This document shows positions 55,713 through 64,000 of a stretch of 64,000 nt of DNA, in pieces. Source of the DNA: Branchinecta lynchi. Its lineage: Eukaryota; Arthropoda; Branchiopoda; Anostraca; Branchinectidae. The DNA is taken from NCBI GenBank assembly GCA_023053575.1, contig JAKZAP010000016.1:12356030-12420029 (forward strand). The letters run 5' to 3'. The position numbers were made by a program, and so were the translations under genes. Positions within the stretch are counted from its first letter, which is position 1; every line of letters starts with the position of its first letter. Below the pieces are notes generated by a model that was not told the origin of the DNA, did no database searches, and was given only the letters and a program-made list of their open reading frames with translations.

Positions 55713-56129
55713 CTTCCAAGCGGACTAGTTTCTGTTCATCCCTCCATGCCTCACCGTCATTACTTGGATCAGACATGGCAAAATAGATCCACAGGTTAGT
55801 GAGTGGAAAACCTGTCATCTTTGTCCCAGGTAATGGAGGTTTTAAATATGTTTTAGCAGCAGAAAGGGAAAGCGACCCACTACCCTATGGATTTGACTTT
55901 TTACTATGTCTACACAAGTGTTGGTTAAGACTTAGTAAAAAGTCGAATCCATAGGGTAGTGGGTCACTTTCACTTTCTGCTGCTGAAACATATGCAAAAC
56001 CTCCAATACCTAGGACACAGATGACAGGCTTTCCACTTACTAACCTGTGGATCTATTTTACCATGTCTGATCCAAATAATGATGGTGAGGCATGGGGAGA
56101 TTAACAGAAACTAGTCTGCTTGGAAGCGC
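55713..56129. repeat. Large palindrome: arms of about 190 bp, 27-bp spacer
   Basis: The left arm (55713-55905) and right arm (55933-56129) are reverse complements with only scattered differences, e.g. GACTAGTTTCTGTT versus AACAGAAACTAGTC and CCACTACCCTATGGAT versus ATCCATAGGGTAGTGG. The right arm has a few extra bases. It would extrude a long hairpin, or give a long double-stranded RNA in the PSMD5 pre-mRNA. No element ends recognised. Confidence 0.85.
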
Positions 56130-56529
56130 TAGGAATATGGCCAATTTAACTTACTGCCGTCACAGCATTCGTTAGTTCTCAAGCCCGGAGACCCAAATTT
56201 CTTTTGTTATATCTGAACGCGTTAACAACACCTCATTAATCGTTGCACTGATTTCCGTGCGCGTTATGCTCCCGACGAATGCTCGCGTCTCGTGCTTTTC
56301 ATTCGTAAGACTGGTTATCTGAATTTTGCAGAGATTTTGCTACAAGTCAAAGGACCTGGGAAAAGGCTGAAAATAGCTGAAGCTATTTATGGACAACTTG
56401 CTAAAAGCATAGCCTAGCTTTGTAGTAGGTTATTCAGATAGTTCTGAATATTGGAAGATAATCAGGTTGTAGTGCGAGATGTGATTTAAGCTGTTTCGAA
56501 TTAAATTTGATTAATTGATTATCTTTCAG

Positions 56530-56674
56530 GAAGCAGCTTGAACTTACTTGCGATGTTCTCCAGCGAATATTCCGAAGTCTGTCTGCGGAGCAGATTTTCA
56601 CCCGGTACCGTCATCGATTCCTTGAATGCCTCAACCACTCAGCTTCGCTTCCGCGAGAGATCGTGCTTCGTCAG
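56530..56674 (+). CDS. PSMD5: PSMD5 exon 2
   Basis: The acceptor TTATCTTTCAG|G and donor CAG|GTTAGA bound 145 bp. With the 2 bases from exon 1 this gives exactly 49 codons: R-KQLELTCDVLQRIFRSLSAE through NHSASLPREIVLRQ. The C(D/S)VL(Q/E)R helix and the closing (I)VLxLxQ-like helix correspond to the second HEAT-like unit of PSMD5. The frame continues past the donor for only about 15 codons before a stop, and the join to exon 3 is in phase 0, which supports the boundary. Confidence 0.78.
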
Positions 56675-56711
56675 GTTAGAAGGTTTAGCTATCCTCGACG
56701 GGATGGCCACT

Positions 56712-57885
56712 ACACTGTCTGAAGTCTTATAACAGATAACGCAAGGTGCGCAGTTTCAAGAGGCAGCACTTGGGAGGGAGTCTGTTCTGATGTTGAAAAC
56801 GTTATGCCTTAAAGCACAGCTCTTACTAGAAATGATCTTTTCACGATGAGATGGCTTTGAAATATCGGTTTAAAAAATACCATTATTTGCCACGTGAAAT
56901 TAGCGATTTTCTGTTTTAGCGCTTGTCGACTCTATCCAGCCTTCCTGCTCACCGATGTGGCGTCTGGACGTAAAATATTTGAAAACTGATCGTTCCGGGG
57001 TTAAAGGACACCTGAATGAAGAGTACCAAGTATCTAGTTCCAAGTATCATCCCCTATCTGTATGACTTCCGTTAACATTGCCTGCAGAAAACCCAATCCA
57101 AATACGAAATAGTTTTTCCAAGCTATGATTTTTGCTCCATTTTGTCCTTATTTCAGTACCGAACAATTGTAGAAATGAACAAATGTCTCCATCTACCCTT
57201 CTTCTGGAATATGTTTTAACCTGTTAAGCCCAAACGTATATCTAGAAGAAATTCCAGTACGATCCGGGCAGCGCTGTACAAGATTTGAGTGAATTGCGCT
57301 TTTTGTCTTGGGATTCTGCATGTGCAAACCTCTAGAAACGAACATCCCTATTTTTGAAAACGTCACGCTCAGAAGAAGAATGCTGTCCGTGGCCACATCT
57401 GTAAATGCATTCTCCATGGTGTGTTCAAGTATGGTTTCATTGTTCAGGTGTCCTTTAAAAAGTGGGAGAACCAAGCAAAATAAAAGACATCCAGAACTGA
57501 AGGTAGACCTAATAGTCCACCATGTCTTCCTAAATGAAAAACATTTTAAAGCTTGCCATGTCCTTATCTGTGAAAGAGTTGTCGGCGTACGTTGAAGCTT
57601 TCGGCGAAGTTTGCTTTGCGTGACTGTCAAAAGTCGGCTAGGCTGAAAAAGCGCTAAAAAACAGAGCCGAAAAAGCATCTGTTGACTTTTCATGGCGACA
57701 AACAAAAAAGTCAGAATACGCTTCTTCGCCGGTTTTCGAGCTTTCCCTGACAACGCTGGTTATGCATAACATTTAATGCGTAACGTTTTCAAAATCACAA
57801 CAGATGACGCACCAAGTGTTGTCTGTTGAAACTGCGCATCCTTGTGTTATCTGTTATGAAATTTTTGACAGGGGAGTGGCTACTG
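56712..57885. mobile_element. Family L foldback element, long copy, with an internal E-like inverted repeat
   Basis: The left end (TGTCTGAAGTCTTATAACAG, ACGCAAGGTGCGCAGTTTCA) and right end (TTGAAACTGCGCATCCTTGT, TATCTGTTATGAAATTTTTG) are diverged inverted repeats matching the clean pair at 62696-63050. Inside, TTAAAGGACACCTGAA (57002) and its complement (57459-57474) bound an E-like element of about 470 bp. A minus-strand frame of 186 codons (57193-57753) crosses this boundary and has no recognisable domain. The element starts only 38 bp after the exon 2 donor. Confidence 0.6.
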
Positions 57886-58149
57886 GTGTACCTCGGCAGG
57901 TCTCCCAGCTCGGACCTGCTTACTATTAGCGCTCGTCCTAAGTTGTTATCCACTCGGCACCTGCTGTACACCCATTATCTACACCAGCCTAAATAAGCGG
58001 TGCCGGCCATAAATTAAGTGATCAGTCGTTCAAATGCTTCTGAACATGTTGATTTTGATGTTTGAACTCTTGGTAATCGTTGCCGACTGGTACACTTGTC
58101 GGTGCCGATGTCGACTGGTAGGACATCGGTACAAATCTATTCGGTAAAA

Positions 58150-58312
58150 TGATCCGGATTCGGTATAATCGCCAGTATTCTGCAGTTATTTACTAGAATT
58201 TACTGAAATCATTTGTTGATTTTTCGATGCCAGAACTATATTCAGTATATTTATGTAGATCCGGTAGTTACACAGAGTCCCGAATAAGCTATCGGTTCAA
58301 AATTATGAACCG
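58150..58312 (-). repeat. Family I unit, reverse orientation
   Basis: It matches the 24590-25165 array in complement (GAATAAGCTATCGGTTCAAA, GGTAGTTACACAGA). Confidence 0.55.
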
Positions 58313-58329
58313 ACACTAAAATTTAGTGT

Positions 58330-58632
58330 GGGTAACCCCTCGGGGTTACCCTCTCTTGCTGCAGAAACAGTTTGCGCCGCGCACCACTCCGTGCTCATTA
58401 CTCACCTGTATGGCGGCTTTTCGATTCATTTTCAGTTTATTTTCAAAACCGACCATACATTCAAAGCCAATTCTGTTGTTTCATCCATACAAGAACAGAT
58501 TAAACACTACTTTGAGAATCTTATATCAACACTAGTTTACATATCTCGGAATCTTGTCACAGCCCGGTAGACAGACGGTGGGACAAACCTTACGAGGTCA
58601 TAAGTATCCTGTCATTTACGAGGGGTAACCCA
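58330..58632 (+). mobile_element. Family D element: GGGTAACCCC-palindrome-capped
   Basis: It begins with the perfect 22-nt palindrome at 58330-58351 (GGGTAACCCC / GGGGTTACCC around TC). It ends with GAGGGGTAACCC (58620-58631). A short GTCY-type tract (AGACAGACGGTGGGAC) and CGAGGTCATAAGTATCC lie near the end, parallel to families A and C. About 300 bp, noncoding. Confidence 0.55.
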
Positions 58633-59033
58633 CCTCCCCGCACCTGTTCTACACCCTTTCAGGACACCGGCCAGCACCGGTAGAAAACAGCTGTGCCGGT
58701 TATAAGTTAGGCTGTTCTAAATACTCTGATTTTAATGTAGTAACAGGTGCGAATTGGTGCCGGCTGATGTCAGCCAGTTCCGGCACCGCGGAACCGGGCA
58801 CATGCTGTACACTCAAATCGAGAGTAGGCAACCCCTCGATCAGCTCCGTTTTTGGATCCCGAAAAGCCGGGCTACTAGTGACCAACGACACTAGCAGAAA
58901 CACGCATTCTTGCCACTGGTTGCAGAATTCTGAGATTTTTTCAAAGGTTTTCGACTCCCTTTAAAAGCGAGCGAGAATTCAGCGACCGGTGAGACCGTAT
59001 ACCACAAATTACGCTGAAAAGGCGCTATTTCTC

Positions 59034-59414
59034 GTTTAAGGACCCGTCTTACCTATAATACTAACGCAACCTACTTCCATAATCACTCCATATACTTCTA
59101 AATCCGGAGACCCCAGTTTCGTACGGTACATTCTAACCCCTCTAACAAAACCACGCTGATTTTCTCACTTGCCGCTATTTGCTACCTTCGATGTGTATCA
59201 CGCTTCGACGATTGTCTGCGAGAAGTTTTTCCATCAGAAAAATCCCATATTTAAATTTCTTCCCTGTTTCAGCTATAACTCAACGGGTATCGGAAAAGGG
59301 TTAAAACAGCCAAATCCGTGGGTTATTTGCTGAAAGCACAGCCTAGTTATAAAGTGTTTAAATATTTTAAAATATCGTAAGTTGAAGAGTAAATAGTGCG
59401 AGGTGTCTTTTAAT
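59034..59414. mobile_element. Family E element, reverse copy
   Basis: The interior matches 18148-18516 in reverse complement (GACCCCAGTTTCGTACGGTA, AATATTTTAAAATAT). The ends TTTAAGGACCCGTCTTACC and GCGAGGTGTCTTTTAA are diverged inverted repeats. It lies in PSMD5 intron 2, 144 bp before exon 3. Confidence 0.6.
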
Positions 59415-59558
59415 AATTTGTAAAAAAAAAAGTGTAGGCGCCAGAACGTCATAGGTTTTTGCTGCCAAATATCATAGGTTCCGTCAGCGAAAAGTGGCAA
59501 CACTGTGAACACGCTACTGTGATGGCTTAACGTACAGTTTGTTTTGTTTCTCTTTTAG

Positions 59559-59801
59559 CTAGTCGGATCCTTGGAATCTCCTGCCATAACAGCCCTTGTT
59601 GGCCAAGATCAAGAGCTTATCTATAAGTGCGCCTCCCTCGTAGGCGATAGTGAGCTGTCAGTCGCGAAAGTAGCTTCAGAATTTGTTTCAGTATTCGCTC
59701 TTACAGAGGAAGGCAAGAGGGAGTTCTTCAAACACAGCTTTCTTCACCATTTGGAAAATGTGGCCACAAAAAGCGACGAAGTCAGATTCCGACTGTATGA
59801 G
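59559..59801 (+). CDS. PSMD5: PSMD5 exon 3
   Basis: The acceptor TTTCTCTTTTAG|C and donor GAG|GTATGC bound 243 bp, 81 codons, phase 0 on both sides. The sequence LVGSLESPAITALVGQDQEL...GDSELSVAKVASEF...FLHHLENVATKSDEVRFRLYE follows PSMD5 closely. From the preceding Q to the signature LSVAK the spacing is the same as I recall for the vertebrate protein (34 residues), and the V-R-(F/Y)-R-(L/V)-YE end matches. This is the strongest evidence for the gene. A genomic read-through adds CKLMEL and a stop at about 59824, which I treat as intronic. The remaining C-terminal two-thirds of the protein was not found before 64000. Confidence 0.85.
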
Positions 59802-59873
59802 GTATGCAAACTCATGGAATTGTAAAGCACTTCGTATAAAAGTATTTCTTAACCCTTTTCAACGAAGTAATGG

Positions 59874-61391
59874 CAAGAACAAATAAGAGCAAGAACTGCT
59901 GTCTCCCTATATCTGTCACACAACCAAGCTGAGACGAGTCGACTCCCGACGCAAACGAGCGGAGGTGGATCTTACCCGGGACATCAAAAGTCGTTACCTC
60001 TACAGAGAAGGTGTAACGCAGTAAACCACTGAGGAAGAAAAATCGAATGGAGGCAGCAGTGATAAGCCTGTTCACACTGGGCTGGGCGGGCGCTGAAAGA
60101 GCGGTTGCCGGCTCATTGATTCAGACAAGCTTTCGGGGGTTGACAAGAAAATTCCTAAGAATATCAAAATATACAGAAACTGCCATTTGATGCAAAGCAG
60201 ATTTTACAAATGCGTCAAATTTAGTTAAAAGTAAGACAAACTGTATATATATCTTATTGAAAAACCCAAAGGCCGTATACAGGTAACGTAAGATATGTGG
60301 TAACGTAAATTGTATCTTTTCGGGGTCAATTCAATTAAGTAGTGTCTATATCCAGAACAAGAAGAGATAAATTTCATTCCAGGTATTTGCTCTCATATGA
60401 GAATATCAGATGAAAACAGGCAGATTCTTTAAAAAAAAAAGGCTGTGTTTCAGGTTTAATAGGCTAAGTGGAAATGAACAAATATTACACAGATGGAATA
60501 GGTATCTACTCTGACAAACTAACCAGAAACGTTTTGAATTGCATTTAAAAAAAAAAACTAGGACTTCTATGTGGGTCCTAGACAAACTAGAACCCATGTG
60601 GCAAGGCCTCAGTACGAAAACCAAAGACTTTCTTTGATGGGAAAATACACCGTTGACATCGAATTATTTGTAATTAGTGAACTAAAAGACAAACGAGATA
60701 GACCAAGTTGAGGTGAACTTTCGTCTTTCGATTAACTACTGAATCGAAATCTAACTCACTAAATTGAAATGTATACAATTATACATTTCGGAAAAAAAGA
60801 AGAAAAAACACAAAATATACACTCACCTACTGGTATTATTTTGACTATTCCATGCTATTCTACCATTTCGGTAATTTCAGTAATCCTCGAAAGCCTTAAT
60901 TACGTTACTCTTAGTTTACACTCGTCTGACAAAGTTAATACTACAGATGTTGAAACTCAATGGGTCATGACTTCAGTGAGTGTGCTTCAAATCCCGGTTT
61001 GCATTGTATGGTTCTCCCGAGAGACATAAAAAGGGAATGTCACAAGGGATTAAATCTTCATACGTATGGTCATGGTGTAACAAAAGCGACTATGAATGCC
61101 CATCGTCAAGTTCGCTTTTTGTTTTTCGCATCACTAATATTCACTAATCAGACGCCAGCGTCTACTCAAACAAAATCAACGCCGTTTCCTTCCCGTGTGA
61201 ACAGGCCAGAACATCCGCCTCGCTAGTGGCTACGTTGTTTTCTTCGTAAATGACTTAACGGCGGAGAGTCGGAGACCAACGAGTATACACGGGCGACCAA
61301 GAAATGGGTCCACCTCCGCTCATTGTTGTCGGAACATTTATAGTCGGTGGATGGACGAGAGACCACTGTTCTTACTCGTTATTTGTTCTTG
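59874..61391. mobile_element. Family R DNA transposon, uninterrupted copy
   Basis: The terminal inverted repeats start CAAGAACAAATAA and extend, with mismatches, through AGAAC-GCTGTCTC (about 40 bp). GTAATGG is duplicated at 59867-59873 and 61392-61398 (7 bp; 8 bp possible with one change). 1,518 bp, no transposase frame recognised, so probably non-autonomous. Superfamily unresolved. It begins 72 bp after the exon 3 donor. Confidence 0.72.
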
Positions 61392-61446
61392 GTAATGGTT
61401 CCCATTCTGTAGATGTTTGTCAGTGAGAATTGAAGCTGTGAGGTTA

Positions 61447-61748
61447 GGAACGTGTTCCACTCTACTTACCATAGTTACTACATATGAGGTCACGAATTCT
61501 GGCTTTTTGCCGTTAAGGCTGGAACGATTTTCTGTTTTCTAGCAGAATATCATGCCACGGGCGAATCCGACCAGTGTTACAGAGATGCGTAGTTACCACG
61601 CTTACTACGCTCCCGAGCATTGTCAGCAAATAGTTACTATCAGTTACTATTTCGAGAAAGTTGGAACGGTCAGTGTAGTAACTTTTTACGAGGTTGGAAC
61701 GAAAATAAGAACTAATAGTTACTATTGTTAGGAGGGTGGAACACGATC
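61447..61748. mobile_element. Family F MITE, third copy
   Basis: Flanked by TTA (61444-61446, 61749-61751), with ends GGAACGTGTTCCAC / GTGGAACACGATC. It is uninterrupted across the AATATCATGCC site where family G inserted in the 17531 copy. The CRE-like palindrome is decayed to TGAGGTCA. Confidence 0.75.
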
Positions 61749-61751
61749 TTA

Positions 61752-62695
61752 GTAGACACAGGCTTTTCTTGAATGGCCATCCTTAAAGTACAATTGTGCT
61801 TTGTTTTACAAAAATGCTTCACAAATAAAAAAATGTAACTTCCCCATATTGCGCATTGAAAATAAGCCGATTTCTTGTTATCGTTTATACTTATGTCTTC
61901 GGAGACGCTTTCGGAGATTGCACGTGCTAGGCGCGAAAAATTCAAAAGCTCTCGGTCACGCACGAAAATCAATGATTTTACGGAGCCGAGCGACAAAGAG
62001 TGCCATGTCTGCTCAAATAAATTGTCTATAGCTGGCAGATTGCTCAGATGCCATCTGATGACACGTTCTATTGTATTTTGAATGTGTGTAGTTGTGCCGA
62101 AAACGTACAAATATAACAGACTTACTTGCAGGCTGCAGCTAAGCTCTTCGGTAATACTGTCAACAGTGTATTATTTGTCAATAATACAGATAATTCGGAG
62201 TGAATAATAACAGCGATTCATTAAGAACGAGGAAACTCGGCCTATATTTCTCAAAGCTGGTAATTGAAGGATGGCAGGCAGAAAAATACTCCATAACGAT
62301 TGGCCAAAATACGTTGTATATTAATCGACTGATTTCTGATGCAATATTGTATTTTAGGGGGTGCAAATATGACATCATGATAGTCTGATCCACTCATTGT
62401 ACTTTAAAGGACCTGTCTTACCTATAATATTGATTCACTCTACGTACCTAATCGTTGCATCCATTAGTTCTTCTGAGATTTGGAACTTTCCATTACGTTT
62501 TATCCACACTAACCGTACTACACCGATTTTTCCATCTGCCGTGTCTGGCTGTTTTTGAAGCGGAGCAAGCTACTGCTTATTGCTCCAAAGGGGCTCATTG
62601 GTCAGAAGAACTGGTTTTGTAGTGTTCTCCGTGTTTCTCATAACGCTAAGGGGGACGCACTGCTTATTGGTTCCAAGGTGCTTATTGGTCAGAAG
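61752..62695. other. Unassigned, with an E-like end
   Basis: TTTAAAGGACCTGTCTTACC at 62403 matches a family E terminus; the partner end was not found. Opposed frames at 61712-62110 and 61801-62081 lack domain features and no PSMD5-like exon was found. Confidence 0.4.
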
Positions 62696-63050
62696 AGCTG
62701 CACTGTCAGAAGTTTCATAACAGACAACAGAAGGATGCGCGGTTTCAACAGACAGCACTTGGGATGTTATCTATTGTGTCGGAAAACGTTATACGTGGAA
62801 TGTTATGCAGAACAAGCATTGCCTGAAAGAGCAAAAAAAACATCTAGTGACTTTTTTGTTTGTCGTCATGATGTCGGAAAATTCAACAGATGCTTTTTTG
62901 GCGATTTTTCGGCTCTTCCTGATGGCAACGCTTGTTATGCAGAACATTTTCAAACACAACAGCAAACATCTGAAGTGATGTCTGTTACGCATTTTCTGTT
63001 GAAACCGCGCATCCTTCTGTTGTCTGTTATGAAACTTCTGACTGTGGTTT
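62696..63050. mobile_element. Family L foldback element, short clean copy
   Basis: About 355 bp. The terminal inverted repeats are about 50 bp: GTCAGAAGTTTCATAACAGA, CAACAGAAGGATGCGCGGTT, TCAACAGA at the left, and their complement at the right (62999-63046). Opposed frames (62555-63055 +, 62789-63202 -) merely reflect the palindrome. Confidence 0.72.
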
Positions 63051-63825
63051 TGTAGAGGGCCGCACGCGAGGAAAACAACCGGCATGGGTCTGTCTTTTTT
63101 TGAAAAGCACACCCCAGTTTCAGAGGAGTCATGTGTGTTGGAATAATGGACCATATGGGGTAGCTTTATATGGATACATTTTGGTTGGGAACGTTTTGCC
63201 ATAGGGACATTTTAAAAAGGGGACGTTTCACCATGGTGATTTTCTGCCAAACTGTATCTACTACGAGTTGTGTTTGATAGGGGAAATAAATGTGGGAAAT
63301 AATTGAATAAATAAATAAATATCCGTCGAAATGGGAAAAGCAAGCTTTGAGTGACTAATCCGTGTCAATCCAATGGAATCGTTTCTGTAGACCGACTTCA
63401 TAGCTTTCTTCCGTAAAAGATGCTAAAGTAAGCTGGTCATTACAGCAGTGGATGAATGAGTGAAATTTATTAAAACGATGACAGACACAAGACGGATTAT
63501 GAACTAGGGAGAAAAGAAACAAGAAGAACAGAAGAGCAACATACAAACCAAGAACAGAATTCCCACTAAAATCACAACAAAAATGAAAAACAGATTTCGA
63601 AAGAACCTTCGAACTGTGGTCTGTGAGTGCGAGGGCGTTCGAATAATTCTCTGAATCGCTTGTCAGCTGCGATTGTTGGCCCTACATGCCAGTTTGCCAC
63701 AAAACCTTTTCTATTCTTCACTGCCTTCTAAGTTCATTTTTATCAGCCACGGTCAAAATATTCAAAAAGTAGTCAAATTGTGCACCCACTGTGATACAAA
63801 CCTCTGCAAAAAAGGACACGAACAC
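63051..63825. other. Unassigned region
   Basis: No gene was recognised. TGAAATTTATTAAAACGATG at 63460 resembles the 3' UTR of a reverse-oriented non-LTR element, but no coding part is present. Confidence 0.35.
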
Positions 63826-63996
63826 GCTGTACAAAAAAAAAATCTTGCAGTATTTGCTACTGTGATTAATCTTGTCTCTCCTGAGATAATCTTATCTATA
63901 ATTTGGATCAGTCTTATTCCAGTAGAGATAAGATTAATCCCAGTAGCAAATACTGCAGTTAACTTTTATCCTTACTCTGAGAAACTTTTTACAGTG
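63826..63996. mobile_element. Family S MITE, copy 2 (inverted relative to copy 1)
   Basis: The right end CTTTTTACAGTG and interior TGCAGTATTTGCTAC, GATAAGATTAATCCCAGTAG match copy 1 at 26083-26262. The left end is decayed (CTGTACAAAAA). It ends 4 bases before the window edge. Confidence 0.68.
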
Positions 63997-64000
63997 CCGT

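Larger units (their letters stand above)
37858..56529 (+). other. PSMD5: PSMD5 intron 1 (18.7 kb, repeat-filled)
   Basis: A GTGAGG donor and a TTATCTTTCAG acceptor bound it. It contains tRNA-Asp x2 (minus), tRNA-Pro (plus), a truncated non-LTR retrotransposon, several family A and C repeats, a nested transposon stack (40.4-46.1 kb) and a large palindrome (55.7-56.1 kb). It is inferred from the phase-compatible exon join and was not observed as a transcript. Confidence 0.7.

Noticed and set aside
57193..57753. 186-codon minus-strand frame
   Set aside because: It crosses the inverted-repeat boundary of an E-like element nested in family L and shows no recognisable domain.
62110..62165. Possible PSMD5 exon 4 after TTACTTGCAG
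   Set aside because: The short frame after the AG does not resemble PSMD5 beyond exon 3 and no good donor follows.

Overview
This window is animal (metazoan) nuclear DNA, probably from an invertebrate; I cannot name the species. The evidence is a spliced host gene with GT-AG introns of 18.7 and 2.9 kb, eukaryotic tRNA genes with internal promoter boxes and T-run terminators, many transposon fossils, and very little coding sequence. Most open frames are chance readings through repeats.

Layout. Positions 1-1830 are an AT-rich island with two clean genes that look like the end of an endogenous DNA virus or Polinton-type element: a capsid-like protein (cut by the window edge) and a small beta-rich protein. 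From 1.83 to 37 kb I see essentially only repeats: three noncoding families (called A, B, C here) capped by perfect short palindromes and filled with 130-200 bp tandem modules; small inverted-repeat elements (called F, H, N, S, E); a retroelement-like family (G) carrying hammerhead-ribozyme motifs as inverted pairs; minisatellites of 11, 16, about 16 and 20 bp; and one reverse-transcriptase scrap.

The host gene starts at 37688. Three exons (37688-37857, 56530-56674, 59559-59801) join without a frame break into 186 codons resembling the N-terminal part of PSMD5, the 26S proteasome base assembly chaperone. Intron 1 holds two tRNA-Asp genes, one tRNA-Pro gene, a truncated non-LTR retrotransposon, a roughly 400-bp palindrome and a deeply nested insertion: family B inside family A, inside a 4.5-kb element with 8-bp target duplication, inside another DNA transposon, inside the intron. 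An intact-looking paralogue of that outer transposon (59874-61391) sits in the next intron and shows the empty site. The rest of PSMD5 must lie beyond 64000.

The genes do not form an operon or pathway. The interest lies in the repeat architecture: target-site duplications could be read for families F, G, H, N and R and the 4.5-kb element, so insertion order can be reconstructed. Families A, C and D share palindromic caps and a GTCY microsatellite, which points (by inference) to Helentron/HINE-like rolling-circle elements.
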